Assembly: GCA_030762175.1 (NCBI GenBank) | Contig: CM060843.1 | Span: forward strand, 115,287,369-115,351,368 | Direction: 5' to 3' | Source of the DNA: Metallyticus violacea | Lineage: Eukaryota > Arthropoda > Insecta > Mantodea > Metallyticidae | DNA length: 64,000 bases | Shown here: positions 1-10,737 of the stretch, piece by piece | How positions within the stretch are numbered: position 1 is the first letter of the stretch | How the letters are laid out: every line of letters begins with the position of its first letter | The notes under the pieces: generated by a model | Told to the model about the DNA's origin: nothing | What the model saw: only the letters and a program-made list of their open reading frames with translations | Databases searched by the model: none | Translations under genes and position numbers: made by a program

Positions 1-1545
1 AGAACCCGCTGTAAGTCTTTCATTAACTTAAGGGATATTGTAGTACATGTAACCTTTCCCATCTCAATTTAGTAACCCAAGTAAGAACGAAAATAAAAAC
101 TATGCATTAAACTGGATTGGGTTATTGTTTCAGTATCAACTGCAGCCCAAAGTGGGGCCAATAATAAACATTCCCGCCACCCTTCAATTTTACTACAAAC
201 TGGCGCCGGAACGTGAGGCATACTTTAAGCATTTGAAACCAACACCACCCATGCGAGCAACCTTCCCTCCGCCAACATTAATGCTCCCCCCCCCCCGCAA
301 AAAAAAAAAACCCAAATCTCTCTATTGCTATAGGAAACTGCAACAGAATGCACATTCATCTCTAGAAGGGAAACATGGATAGAATCTGTAAACTTCTGTT
401 CCGGGCATTTTGAAGCAACCAAGTCGATGGTGGAAACAGTTCCTCGATATCACAAGAGTGCCTTTCAAATTTCGAAGGTTACTTCTTCAATTATCATACA
501 ACACAAGTATCTTTTGTTGGACACCTAACAGCTGTGACCTTCTGGAATGACCCTCTATGTATCGTGGAAGGTGTAACCAACGCTGGGTGTTCTGCCGAGA
601 GCAATCTGTTAGTGTTCAGCAAAGTTCAAAGATGTATCATAAAAGAACCCAGCATTTTCACTGTACCTATGCAAAATAGTTAAGGGTGAATGTGAGCAGC
701 TTCTGGATACCACGGCTCCTCATCTGAAAGATGTCGTGGTGTCAGTGACGTGTAAATTTGAGGCATTTTTCCATTTATTTGAACATTTTAACAGAGGGAA
801 AGCATTCCATGACCACAGAAAACACGGGAAATGTTTTAACTTTCAATTTCTTCTTCAAATAGAAATAAAACTAGAATGAATATTATGGAAGTAAGATAAA
901 TTGTTCATTCTTGATCTGTAAATTGTACTGCGTTTGTACGGTGTTTCCTTATCTGCAAAAAAAATCAAAATATTGTAAATGTATAAATAATTACGTAAAT
1001 ATTTATACATTTTGCCAATTTCAGTTATATGTTTACAACATACAAAATCCAAGTTTCACTGACTATACTAGGATATGTTCCGTTCGGTTCGTTAATAGAA
1101 AATATTTATTAACTGTATATGCATAACATATCTCGAGGAATCAATTGCTTATAAAAATACAAATTACAAAATCATAGTAGTTTAATTATTTCTCGTAGCA
1201 TCAGAAAATGGGATACAAAACTTATAAAAAATATTAGTAACACAAATAATTGCACATTCCGTATGTTTCGACGAAACGCTTTGTAGCGGGAGATCCAGGT
1301 TCGACTCCTTAGAAATAGTACATCATAATCATAAGATATTACGATGTAATCATTTATTAACATTTGTATGCTGTATGTATGTCTAGCATAAAATTGTATC
1401 TTCGTTCGCGACTTTCTGGAGTCATCGGTAAGGACGTTTTTTGTATTCGCGTGAGACCTTTCTATTATGGCCACTGTTAAAAAAGTCGTTGAGGAAACAA
1501 AGTAAGGCAGAAAGCAGGAGCGTTTCCATTTCGTGCTGTGACATC

Positions 1546-1550
<5 letters not shown>
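1..1550. other. Unrecognised AT-rich DNA
   Basis: No gene or repeat family recognised. A run of 11 C followed closely by 12 A lies at 286-310. A short open frame at 125-382 follows a pyrimidine-rich stretch ending in AG that could serve as a splice acceptor, but it runs through the homopolymers and matches nothing I know. A B-box-like string (GGTTCGACTCC) lies near 1302 with no A box upstream. Confidence 0.5.

Positions 1551-1584
<34 letters not shown>
1551..1584. repeat. (GA)17 microsatellite
   Basis: An uninterrupted GA dinucleotide run, read directly. An open frame that crosses it is a by-product of the repeat. Confidence 0.95.
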
Positions 1585-1589
<5 letters not shown>

Positions 1590-4190
1590 TTCTGAAATAA
1601 TTACCAACGAACGAAAGTGCAGAGACAACGCAATCTGACAGCCGCTCAGAGAACAGGAATTTAAGTTTGATTTCTAGAATATTCCGAAGCCGGGTTTATG
1701 CAACCAATAAGGAAACAAAGTTTAGTACGCTTCTGGGAATTTCTGAAATTTGAATCATGTAGCGCGATGGTAAGAAAGCGTAATAGCCCAATTTATGAGG
1801 AATTCGGAACAGTTGACAGTTTTATAGTTTACAGTTATTCAGTTTATCTAAGAGTCAAGCACATGCGAGTAATCTCAATAGCAGTGCGTCGAAGACACAA
1901 AATAATTTAGTTATTGTAGTGAAGTGAGAGAAAACAGTGTTCTGTGTAATCTGGTAGTAAATCGAGATATCGCCAGATCAGTTGTTTGTAGTCCTGACTA
2001 TATGAGTCCCAGGAAACAAATGGTCAATAATTAGATCACAAGTTTGAGGCGCGAGTGAAGTAGGGAACTGTGTCCGATAAACAATAGCGGAAAACGTCTC
2101 ATCTCATTCCTTGCCGGTGGCTTAGTCAGTCAGGAACCACGATCAAAGTGCTGAATAAATACAAGTGCAGTGTATTCATGTATTTCATTTAACAGCTTCC
2201 AACCAAAGTCCTTTTCTCCCTTGGTTGAATCCAAAAAGAACTCCGAAGAGGGCCTCAGATCATCAACACATCTGTAACCGGCCAGATATGGTGAGTGCGA
2301 CTTCGAACTAACTGTGACATCTCGGAAGAATCAGATTCTGTAAGCGGGGAGCAAATCAAACAATTTCGTCAATTCATCTCCATTTTAATACAAACCAAAG
2401 ACTATCAAAATCAGCTATTCAATCTCAATAATAAATTAACACTCTAGCAAAACCGCTGCAGCTTACAACATTATAGCTATATTTAAAGGAATAAATTCAT
2501 GCCATTTAGTATATGTGATATATGAAGAATATTACTGTAGCGTGAATCTGCAAAAATCAGAGCATTTCGAAATAATGTACAGAAGTAGCGCTTATACATT
2601 TCATCAAGACTGTAGCTTATGACGAACGATGTTAGCGAGAAGTTAAATAATAAACGGTGAATAATGGCACATTATTTTAAGGAAAATAATAAATTATAGA
2701 AAATTGCATAAAGTTTAATTGTTGGACAGAGAAAAAAAGTGTATAAACACATAAAATGTATTACTTTTCCTAATCATGAGCTGTAATTGGTTTCTTTATT
2801 AGGAATTCTGTATTAATAAGAGAAAATCGAATGGGATGGTTGATTGAGCAAACCTTCCCATGCTATCAACGTGAGGGGGAGGTTCATTAGTGACGAAGAG
2901 GAGGCATAGCAGGATTAACGACGGCGGCGATGGTGGTGATGCTGCGGCAAGAGGAAGGAGAAATAAGAACACTGCCCGAATAAAAGTAAGGGTCGCAAAC
3001 GTGAAAAGCAATAACCGTAGTAACTAACAACACTACAGCTAGCAAGTAGTAAGCTTCTGTACTTCTTGCATTAGCGTTCATCTCCAGCAATAGCGCCAGT
3101 TCTGCGAATCCCAAATTATTCGTCGTTACAAAATGTGCATCATGATAGTGAGGTGTGTTCCTCATTATTGCGAGGGGTTCAGTGTTGTAGTGCGAGTAGG
3201 TGGCGAATCTCATAGGTTATTAAGCATGTTGAAGCGGGGTGATTAGCGACTACTTTGGTATTAGTCTGAATACCTGGGAGACTATGGTACCCCACCAGTG
3301 TGAAGTGTTTGAAGAACTTGAACACTCCAGCAAAGTCGCTATTTCCGTGCTTAAGTTTTGAAGCAAGGAATTTGCAGACATCGACTTAAATTCTGCAACG
3401 CTCTGCAGGATAAACTGAGCCGAGAATTGACACGTACCATAGTTCAAAGGCGAATTTTTAGGATTGTATGCTAGATGTAGTTGAAGTTTGACTGAATTTA
3501 ATTTGTGAAAATGTTTTTCTGAAATAGTTTGAGCGGAATGTGATGTAGCATTGCCCTCCGTGCTAGATAAATTTGAGTGGAAACAAATTGTTTCATATGT
3601 TCATAAAACTGAGCCTCTAAGTTTAGAGTTAGTATGAAATGCAACAATCCTTCACAATTTCACCAGAGATACTAACTGTAGCGTTCAGCTTCTGGAGTTA
3701 GTTCATGAGTATGGATTGGCACCTTCTGTATGATTTTCCCAGAGATTATGTATCGTATCTTTCCTTGCATCAAGTGTTTGTGGTGTTGCTGATAAATTCT
3801 CTTGCAGTACTCTACATATATTCTCTTGACCTATGGATTATCGTACAAAGATTCCCGGGCGGAACTTTAATGCCCTTATCTTCACTACTGAAGTGCTTCA
3901 CATTTTACAAGACACCATAAAATTCGCTGTAGTAAACGCTGACCTACATTTTAAATGAATTCCCCTATTTACATGCTCAAGCCTTCTCAAAAAACAGTAA
4001 ATATAGGAGATGATCTATTAACCTCTTCTCTGTATCACTTATAACCAACTACAATTACTAAAATAGAAATATCAGGTGAAAAACCCCGCAGTAGCTCCAC
4101 AGCATTCTGAAAAAAAGTTAATTTAAACTTCAACCCCATATTAAACGTTTCAGACATTGGAGCAGGAACAGCAGTGGTACCTGTACTGGG
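1585..4190. other. Unrecognised DNA; possible LTR-like stretch and one small ORF
   Basis: The stretch 1640-2310 is less AT-rich than its flanks and has an AATAAA inside GCTGAATAAATAC near 2153, then a small inverted repeat near 2200-2226. This is faintly reminiscent of an LTR, but I found no partner copy or terminal repeats. A 108-codon minus-strand frame lies at 2887-3213. The rest holds nothing I recognise. Confidence 0.35.
2887..3213 (-). CDS. Possible small membrane-protein ORF, unidentified
   Basis: An open frame of 108 codons starting at ATG. It has a hydrophobic stretch at roughly residues 55-70 (leucine, valine, alanine and threonine rich) that could be one membrane segment, and a proline- and serine-containing tail. 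Local GC content is higher than in the flanks. I recognise no family, see no promoter, and the same DNA is open in an overlapping frame, so chance openness is a serious alternative. It could also be an exon fragment. Confidence 0.15.
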   Translation of the reverse strand: MRFATYSHYNTEPLAIMRNTPHYHDAHFVTTNNLGFAELALLLEMNANARSTEAYYLLAVVLLVTTVIAFHVCDPYFYSGSVLISPSSCRSITTIAAVVNPAMPPLRH

Positions 4191-4193
4191 GGC

Positions 4194-4362
4194 ATAGCAT
4201 TAATAGTAGTTTGCAGTAGTAATAATAATAGCGGTAGCATAGTAGAAGTAGTAATAGAAGTAGTAATAATAGTAATAGTAGTAGTAGTGGTGGTGATGGT
4301 AATAGTAATATTAATACTAGTAATAGTAGTAGTAAAAGTACAAATAATAAGAATATGTAGAA

Positions 4363-4404
<42 letters not shown>

Positions 4405-4420
4405 GCATCAACGGCATAAC

Positions 4421-4488
<68 letters not shown>

Positions 4489-4500
4489 ATAATAGTGGAA
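4194..4500. repeat. Compound (AGT)n / (AAT)n microsatellite
   Basis: Imperfect AGT and AAT trinucleotides run from about 4194. A pure (AAT)n block occupies about 4364-4403 and a pure (AGT)n block of about 22 units occupies 4421-4487, followed by decaying units. All frames over it are open on both strands and give low-complexity peptides such as poly-Ser, poly-Asn, poly-Thr and poly-Ile, which should not be annotated as proteins. Confidence 0.95.
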
Positions 4501-6014
4501 GTCACAGCAGTAATAGTGGTTGTAGTGGTGGTGATGGTAATAGTATTAACAGAGCAGATTATGGTAATAGTTCTTTTACTGTGCAATCTGGTGGTAATTC
4601 AGGACGAAATCTATTGTAGAAATTGTGTTAATAAAAGGTTGGTAAGACTCAGGCAGTAACAGATATATTAATAATAAACTAAAAGAAACTTAGATCCCGT
4701 GCCGAGGGAGAGAGGGACGATGTATGTGAGAGAGAGGGAGAGAAAGAAACAACAAACAAAAATAACCAAGTGCACTATTACTGTCACAACTATCGCCATA
4801 TCAAAGACATAAAGGGAAGAAGACTTCTGGGATGTACCCTGAGAAACGGCTCATATTTCACAGTTTGTGTTCTGTCAGTATCGCTCGCTATACGAGCAAG
4901 CTGGGCAGAAAACGTTTTTCTTTGACAGTCTGAGGGAGAGGCACGTTCCTTCTCTAAGTGGTACCTATGTCTGGACGTCAGAGCTATTTGAAACCTAGTG
5001 CTCTTACATCAAAGCAATTTCAGTCATTCAGACCCAACATTCCGATGCATTCTCATTGATGGGACTTAATTCAAGCACTGGCACTCATTTAAAGAGAGGA
5101 GCGAGTTAAGTTGTAAGCAAAAACGCATTAGTAGTTCACTTTCTAACTACCTTAACTCCTAGGTTTTTTCATTTTTTATAAATAATTCTAATGGAAGGTG
5201 GATCGTTCCAATTCATGAATATCTTCATGCTTGTGAAGAAGTTAATATTACCTAGTAGCATTATTCCATCTTAATTATAATAAAATATCAAAAGGTGATT
5301 TAAAATTACTTTTCATGTAACATTTATTCTATAATGTTTTGGTTTATTGTTTTAAATATATTTGTCTACCAACTAACGGTTTAATATTTCTTCAGTTCTT
5401 GAGTTTAAATAAAAATATTTAAATAAAATATTTAAACTGCGGGCTGGTGTATTAGGCTATTTACTGAAAGAAGTCAGTCGTCAATTCTTATTATGCATAT
5501 GCAAGTAGTAGTTTGTAGTTAGTTTTCATGAAGCTAGTTAACAAAAGGGTGTGCGTTAATGTCACTTGGTGCTTTATTTCTGTGTGCTAATTCTTCTTCA
5601 TTAGTAATATCACTATCTAATAAAACCTTAAGAACGGGTTTTATGAACAATACATGTGTGAAAACAGATTCTTACAGAGAAGTAGTAAACCGATTCACAA
5701 GAAAATATCCTGAAAATTGAGTTCTAGGTATAGAAATTTCTTCGAACTTGTTAAAACGTTACAAGAACTCTCTCAATAAGAAACGTGTTCCAACGTAGGG
5801 AAAGTTAGATGAAATACAGGAAGATGCCGGCAATGCATTGCCGCTAAGAGGCATCACTTCCCACTCCTATCATAACTGAAGTTAGTGCATATTATCACAC
5901 GTTTTAAACGTAGTATTATATTTACTCAGTAAAATTTAAATACTAAAATAAAAAAAAAAAACTTACCATGACACCTATATCTCCCTTTTACCGATTGCAG
6001 CGGCTGTACTTCCC
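4501..6014. other. Unrecognised DNA between two trinucleotide arrays
   Basis: Decaying AGT and GGT units continue to about 4560. A GA-rich purine patch lies at about 4706-4750. The rest, about 4760-6000, is AT-rich with no open frame or repeat that I recognise. Confidence 0.5.
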
Positions 6015-6015
6015 C

Positions 6016-6081
<66 letters not shown>

Positions 6082-6142
6082 TGTAGTGGTGGTATAATGG
6101 TAGTGGTAGTGGTAGTAGTAGTAATAGTAATAGTAATAGTAA

Positions 6143-6217
<75 letters not shown>

Positions 6218-6220
6218 CAG
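6015..6220. repeat. (AGT)n microsatellite, two blocks
   Basis: The first pure AGT block covers about 6015-6081. After a GGT and AAT interruption a second block covers about 6142-6217. The long poly-Ser, poly-Val, poly-Tyr and poly-Thr frames across it are shadows of the repeat. Confidence 0.95.
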
Positions 6221-8542
6221 CTTCTCTTACAGCCCATAACTCAAATATCTTCACTTTATCTCATCTTTGTTTTAAAATTTTTCCTTTAACTTTATTAGCT
6301 TGTCATTTATTTCTAAAGTTTCCTCATTCAAAATTACGGTGCAATTCTTAACATCTCTCACAAGTGAATATTTAAATTCATTAAATCTAATTATTGTTAC
6401 ACTGCTTCTCATCTATGTATGAGATAGTTATTTTTCCAGCACATTCTCTTAACCTCAAACTGAGTTATAATGACGTAAGACAGAAACCGCAAAGGGTAGC
6501 TATGTTGTTAAGGCATGGACTGTCATCAGGCCCGTCCTTAAGAGTTTTTTTTTCCCTCCCAGTTTTTACTCAGTCCTCATTGAATACGCGGACATATTAA
6601 CAATATAAAGAAAATGGAAGGAGGAAATCCAATTTTATTTTCTAGTTACCATCTGATGGCTTAAAAACCAAATTACACAAATATTATAAAACGGCACATA
6701 AAGCAATAACAAAAGAAGGTTCCATGATTGCTGATATCTCTTGGTAGTTGTTATCCACAGCAAATAAATGTAGTTTATAATTTGTGTTAAGAGTTTTTTG
6801 GTGAATGTAAAAATGACATTACTCATCCATCAATGTTTTAACTGTAAACTCTTGTCTTCCTCTACTTATAAAATATGCCCCGGTTTTAATTTTCATGGGG
6901 TAGCAGCCATGACGAACTTTATGGGAAGATAATACGTAAAACTTGTAGATTGTAGCGTTGTGGGGAAAATTTACGATAATTATGCTTTCTGTGTGATACC
7001 ATCAACACGTCACGGCTATTTTACCGACATCGCTCCCTCTACTTTCATGTTGATGTTTTAGAAAACCCTAATGCACTGTAAGCGTATACCATAAACAGCA
7101 TTTGAAAAGACAGATAACATTTTTTTTTTTTTTTTTTAATTTCTTGGGTGGACATATTACACCTCACTTTATGGCTTTCATTTGCTTTTCCTGACTCAAC
7201 AGAAAAAGTGAAAACATTTAGTTTAAAACGAATGCTGGTGTCACGATTTTTGTATTTTCTGATGACCATGATAGCATGTAATGGAATGCAAAATCCAACA
7301 TCAATGTCATATATAGTGGGGAAACCGTGATATTGGGGAAAACTGTGAAAACAATTTGAAAAAGGCGTGTCTAGAACTACTTATAGAGAGCACACATTGA
7401 ATAAATACCCACGGGAAAGTTGGATCATGTTAGAAATATGGGAAGTAATTTGCCTTTAGAAAAGATGAGCAGATCACCTTTAGAGGATGGCAGATCTTCC
7501 AAATATCGCCTTTAAATACATAACGAAAGAATCGGGAAGGGTTTTGGGAGACAATCCTAAGAGGCAAGGATCAGTAAAATATGTAGAGTTAATGAAATAA
7601 AATCTAAAGGAAAAAAGACCAAAGAATAACATGAAAGACCTTAGTTTTAATTATGCATCCTTCGGTAGCGCAGAATACTCAGAGATAATGTTATTGCACC
7701 AGCCTGATCTCTAAAGAACCAATTTTCGTGAATACAGACAATTTACTAATATTATAGTCTTTATTTTAAATGTTTAAAAATATACCCTTAGAGAAACACA
7801 ATAAAATACCGCAATCTTAATTATGTGTACACATACGAAAATGAAAGTGTATGAGCAAATTAAAATTAATTTAATTTTTTTTACTTAAATGCAGTTATTT
7901 AAACCTCTCCTGCCTTCTGTTCTTGCAATTGTTTGTTTTTACAACCATTATCGCATTTTCGTTATACAATACACTATAGCATTAGAATGAGAAAATACAG
8001 ATATAAAAAACTAGCACGTTTACAATAGCGGAAACTGGAAGGCCAAGCCAAGAAACTGTTACTGCGGATAAAATTACTGGAAATAATACCTTACACATTA
8101 TTTTATATATTAAACATTTAAAAAGTTAGTTAATGCAATGCTTACAAATAATAGCTGAATATTTATTCCATTTTAAACGAAATAAGTTACAGTAAATATT
8201 TTGCATGGAGCTTCTAGTAATATTCTGCTTCGTCTGAATGTAATAGAAAGCATTATACAATATCCATTGCTATGTATGATGCTTGTAGTTTTCCTTGCAC
8301 GATAGGGATTGTTTATACTATTTCTGATATGATTTTAAATACAAAGAGTAATGTTAGTGTAATTTCTACATTCCAAATAAGATGAAATTGTTGAAAGAAA
8401 TCTACATAAATATATGGCCAGAAAAACGAAAACTTTATTTGAATTTATCATGACAAAATAGTACGGAATACCAAAATATTTGTTTTCATATTCTACGTTC
8501 TAGTATGAAGATTGAGAATTTAAACTTAGAACAGATATCCAA
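6221..8542. other. Unrecognised AT-rich DNA
   Basis: No gene found. A T18 tract lies at 7120-7137. Short open frames of 60-75 codons occur on both strands with no recognisable motif. Confidence 0.5.
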
Positions 8543-8776
8543 GGGCCGACCTGCACGCTCTTCGTCTTCAATGCTTTCTCGATCCATTCGAAAAATTTTA
8601 ATTCGTTTTTTTATGGTAGAATATAAGGGGATGCTTCCCCGTGTATATCGTCTAATCGCTGTTTAATTTCATTTGGAGTAAGTCCTTCTTTTGTGAACAG
8701 CTTACTAACGGTTCATACTCCATTTTGAACATGTTACAATCTTGTATACATAGTCTTCTTTATGCAACTATATCTG
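8543..8776 (-). mobile_element. mariner transposase fragment (5' end), related to the copy at the window end
   Basis: On the minus strand this stretch encodes the N-terminal start of a mariner transposase (MFKME..., then in a shifted frame LFTKEGLTPNEIKQRL). It aligns with the N-terminus of the mariner at 62927-63956, including the untranslated leader after the start codon (CTTCTTTATGCAAC on the + strand in both). Frameshifts are visible and the match stops abruptly at about 8543, so about 80% of the transposase is missing. The upper limit is set only by the end of the other copy in this window and may extend to about 8840. Confidence 0.8.
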
Positions 8777-10432
8777 AACAACTGAACACAGCGGAGCGAT
8801 CATTTGCAGATGAGGTATGACACCAGGTGAAGGCGAGGCCGGAAACCTATGAACCTACCCTTGTACATATTTCTGTTTCCTTTTGTAAAATCGGTATCCT
8901 AATAATCTAACACTTTTGTTGTATTTTCTGTTTTTATTAAATAAATTAATTTAATTTATTGTTCCTGATTGGTTCATTTTTTCAATTTGTATATTTGTCA
9001 TGTGTATGTTCATTAATGACATGTTAATACTAATTATGATTTTGTCAAATAACTATTATGTGCTGCATATAAAGAATAAGGGGCAGAGACATACAGTAGT
9101 GTGAATCTTGTTTTCGATTATTACATTTCATATGTTCATCTTCTTTATGTTTTAGAATCCAGTCTACATTTAGGCCACCCTCTAAATCAATCAAACAAGA
9201 AGGAAAATCTTTGTGATAGTGAGGACAAGAATCTTAATGAACCATACTATCATGAGGCAATTTTCTACGAACTGTGAATAAGGACTTCACACCAGGTTGG
9301 TTGTAACGCTTAAAGTTTAACGTCCAACTTTGAGTTATCTAGGGAAATGCATTTTCAGGAGCTCGGCAGAAATGTCATTAGTACAAGGGCGATTTCGGTT
9401 TCTCTGTCATCTAGAAGACTTGGAGAGTTACGTGAGGATTCTCCGGAGAAACGTGTGTTACAGCGGCAACAAGAACGACCTCATGAATACCCTAGGATAT
9501 GGTAAATCCTCTTCTGTGTATGCATATGCGAAAGGGATTAATACCCCCCTTGCTAATATATCGAGGGAACTGAGCAGGGGGTGGGTCGTTCTACGGTAAA
9601 TGGCAACGCAATTCAAGCCCCACTGTGTGCCATGAGTTTACGAGAGCGTCCCCGGTCGTCAGCAAGTGTGTGCTTTTGTGAGTGTTTGTGTAGGTGTGCT
9701 TTGATTTCAGCATCAGACAACTAGAATTAATATCGCAGCAAACGGGGTACCAGTGTACGTGTTTCGTATATCAGGACGTTCCCAGTACTCTGAGTAGCGT
9801 CAAAGCGCTTTCATACAATGCCATGGGCCACGTTTTCGAATCCTGCAGAAGCTCAGCTAAAACACCAACTTGTTATTTTTATGCATTGCTGTCTTATTGC
9901 GGAAGTTTAATAACTAAAAAAAAAAAAAAAAAAAAAACATGAATAAAGAACTTAATATGCGGTTCTCCAAATTTTTCTCTTTTAAATAGCTTGATGTCAG
10001 CATTATATTTTATAGTAAAGTAAATAGACTTCAATAGAAAGACTATTACGAAGCATATCCACGTACTGCGGTATTAAGTCGTAATGTACTCGTACTTTTG
10101 TAGTTGTTAACACATAAAATAGACGTACAGATAAAACGAAGGATTTAAGAATGGAGAAAAAAGGCATTGAATTAGGTATATTTAAAAACAAAACTATAGA
10201 AGCACATAATACACAAATCTTCGGAAAGAATACACATACACAATAGATGTCGTCAATTAAGAAAAACAATTCAAGTAAAATTTTGTAAATTGAACCTTTG
10301 GCTTGAATCGATGATACTAGGTCAAATTATTATCAAATACCACATTTTATAGTATGGCTTTCCAAAATTTCTCTCTTCCCGGTTTCGAAATTCACTAGGG
10401 ATACGATTATTGCATATTACTCCTTCGTTTGA
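8777..10432. other. Unrecognised DNA with an A22 tract
   Basis: An A22 run at 9916-9937 could be the tail of a plus-strand retrotransposed sequence covering part of 9300-9915, but I found no duplicated target site. Open frames at 9330-9599 and 9694-9942 match nothing I know. Confidence 0.4.
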
Positions 10433-10441
10433 ATGAATGAA

Positions 10442-10728
10442 TGAATTAATGGTGTTTAACGCCCGTTTTCGCTACAGAGGCACCAGAGGCGTTGGAAACT
10501 GATGAGATGAGATGAAATGAAATGATATATTAAGAAAATATTTATTTTTAAGGAAGGAATCGTTCCAGGCCTAAGTTTAGGGTACCTCCCCGGCATTTGC
10601 CATTTATGAGGACTGAGGAAAACCTGGAAAAACCTCAGTCAGAGAGGACGGTCCTGGCGGTATTCGAATCCATACCTCCCACTCACGAGTCCGCGCCTTA
10701 ACGAACTCGGCTACCTGTGGCGTTCCTG
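10442..10728 (-). mobile_element. SINE-B copy 1, full length
   Basis: This is a tRNA-derived SINE on the minus strand. Its head reads (minus) GCCACAGGTAGCCGAG...TTAAGGCGCGGACTCGTGAG, which resembles a Ser/Leu-type A-box region, followed by a B box (GATTCGAAT on this strand versus the expected GGTTCGAAT). The body is the conserved CCAGGACCGTCCTC...GGAAAATCC segment and the 3' end is the GCCTCTG...AACGGGCGTTAAAC tail. A 9-bp flanking repeat CTTCGTTTG lies at 10433-10441 and 10729-10737, a likely target-site duplication. GAAT tetramers at the 3' end look like the tail repeat. Confidence 0.85.
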
Positions 10729-10737
10729 CTTCGTTTG

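Noticed and set aside
1278..1312. B-box-like GGTTCGACTCC
   Set aside because: No A box upstream and no stem pairing; probably chance.
2104..2150. A-box-like GGTGGCTTAGTCAGTCAGG
   Set aside because: No B box at tRNA spacing and no repeat body.
4287..4619. Open frame encoding poly-Asn/poly-Ser protein
   Set aside because: It is produced by the AAT and AGT microsatellites; every frame there is open on both strands.
5926..6351. Long frames encoding poly-Tyr, poly-Thr, poly-Ser and poly-Val
   Set aside because: Shadows of the AGT array at 6015-6220.
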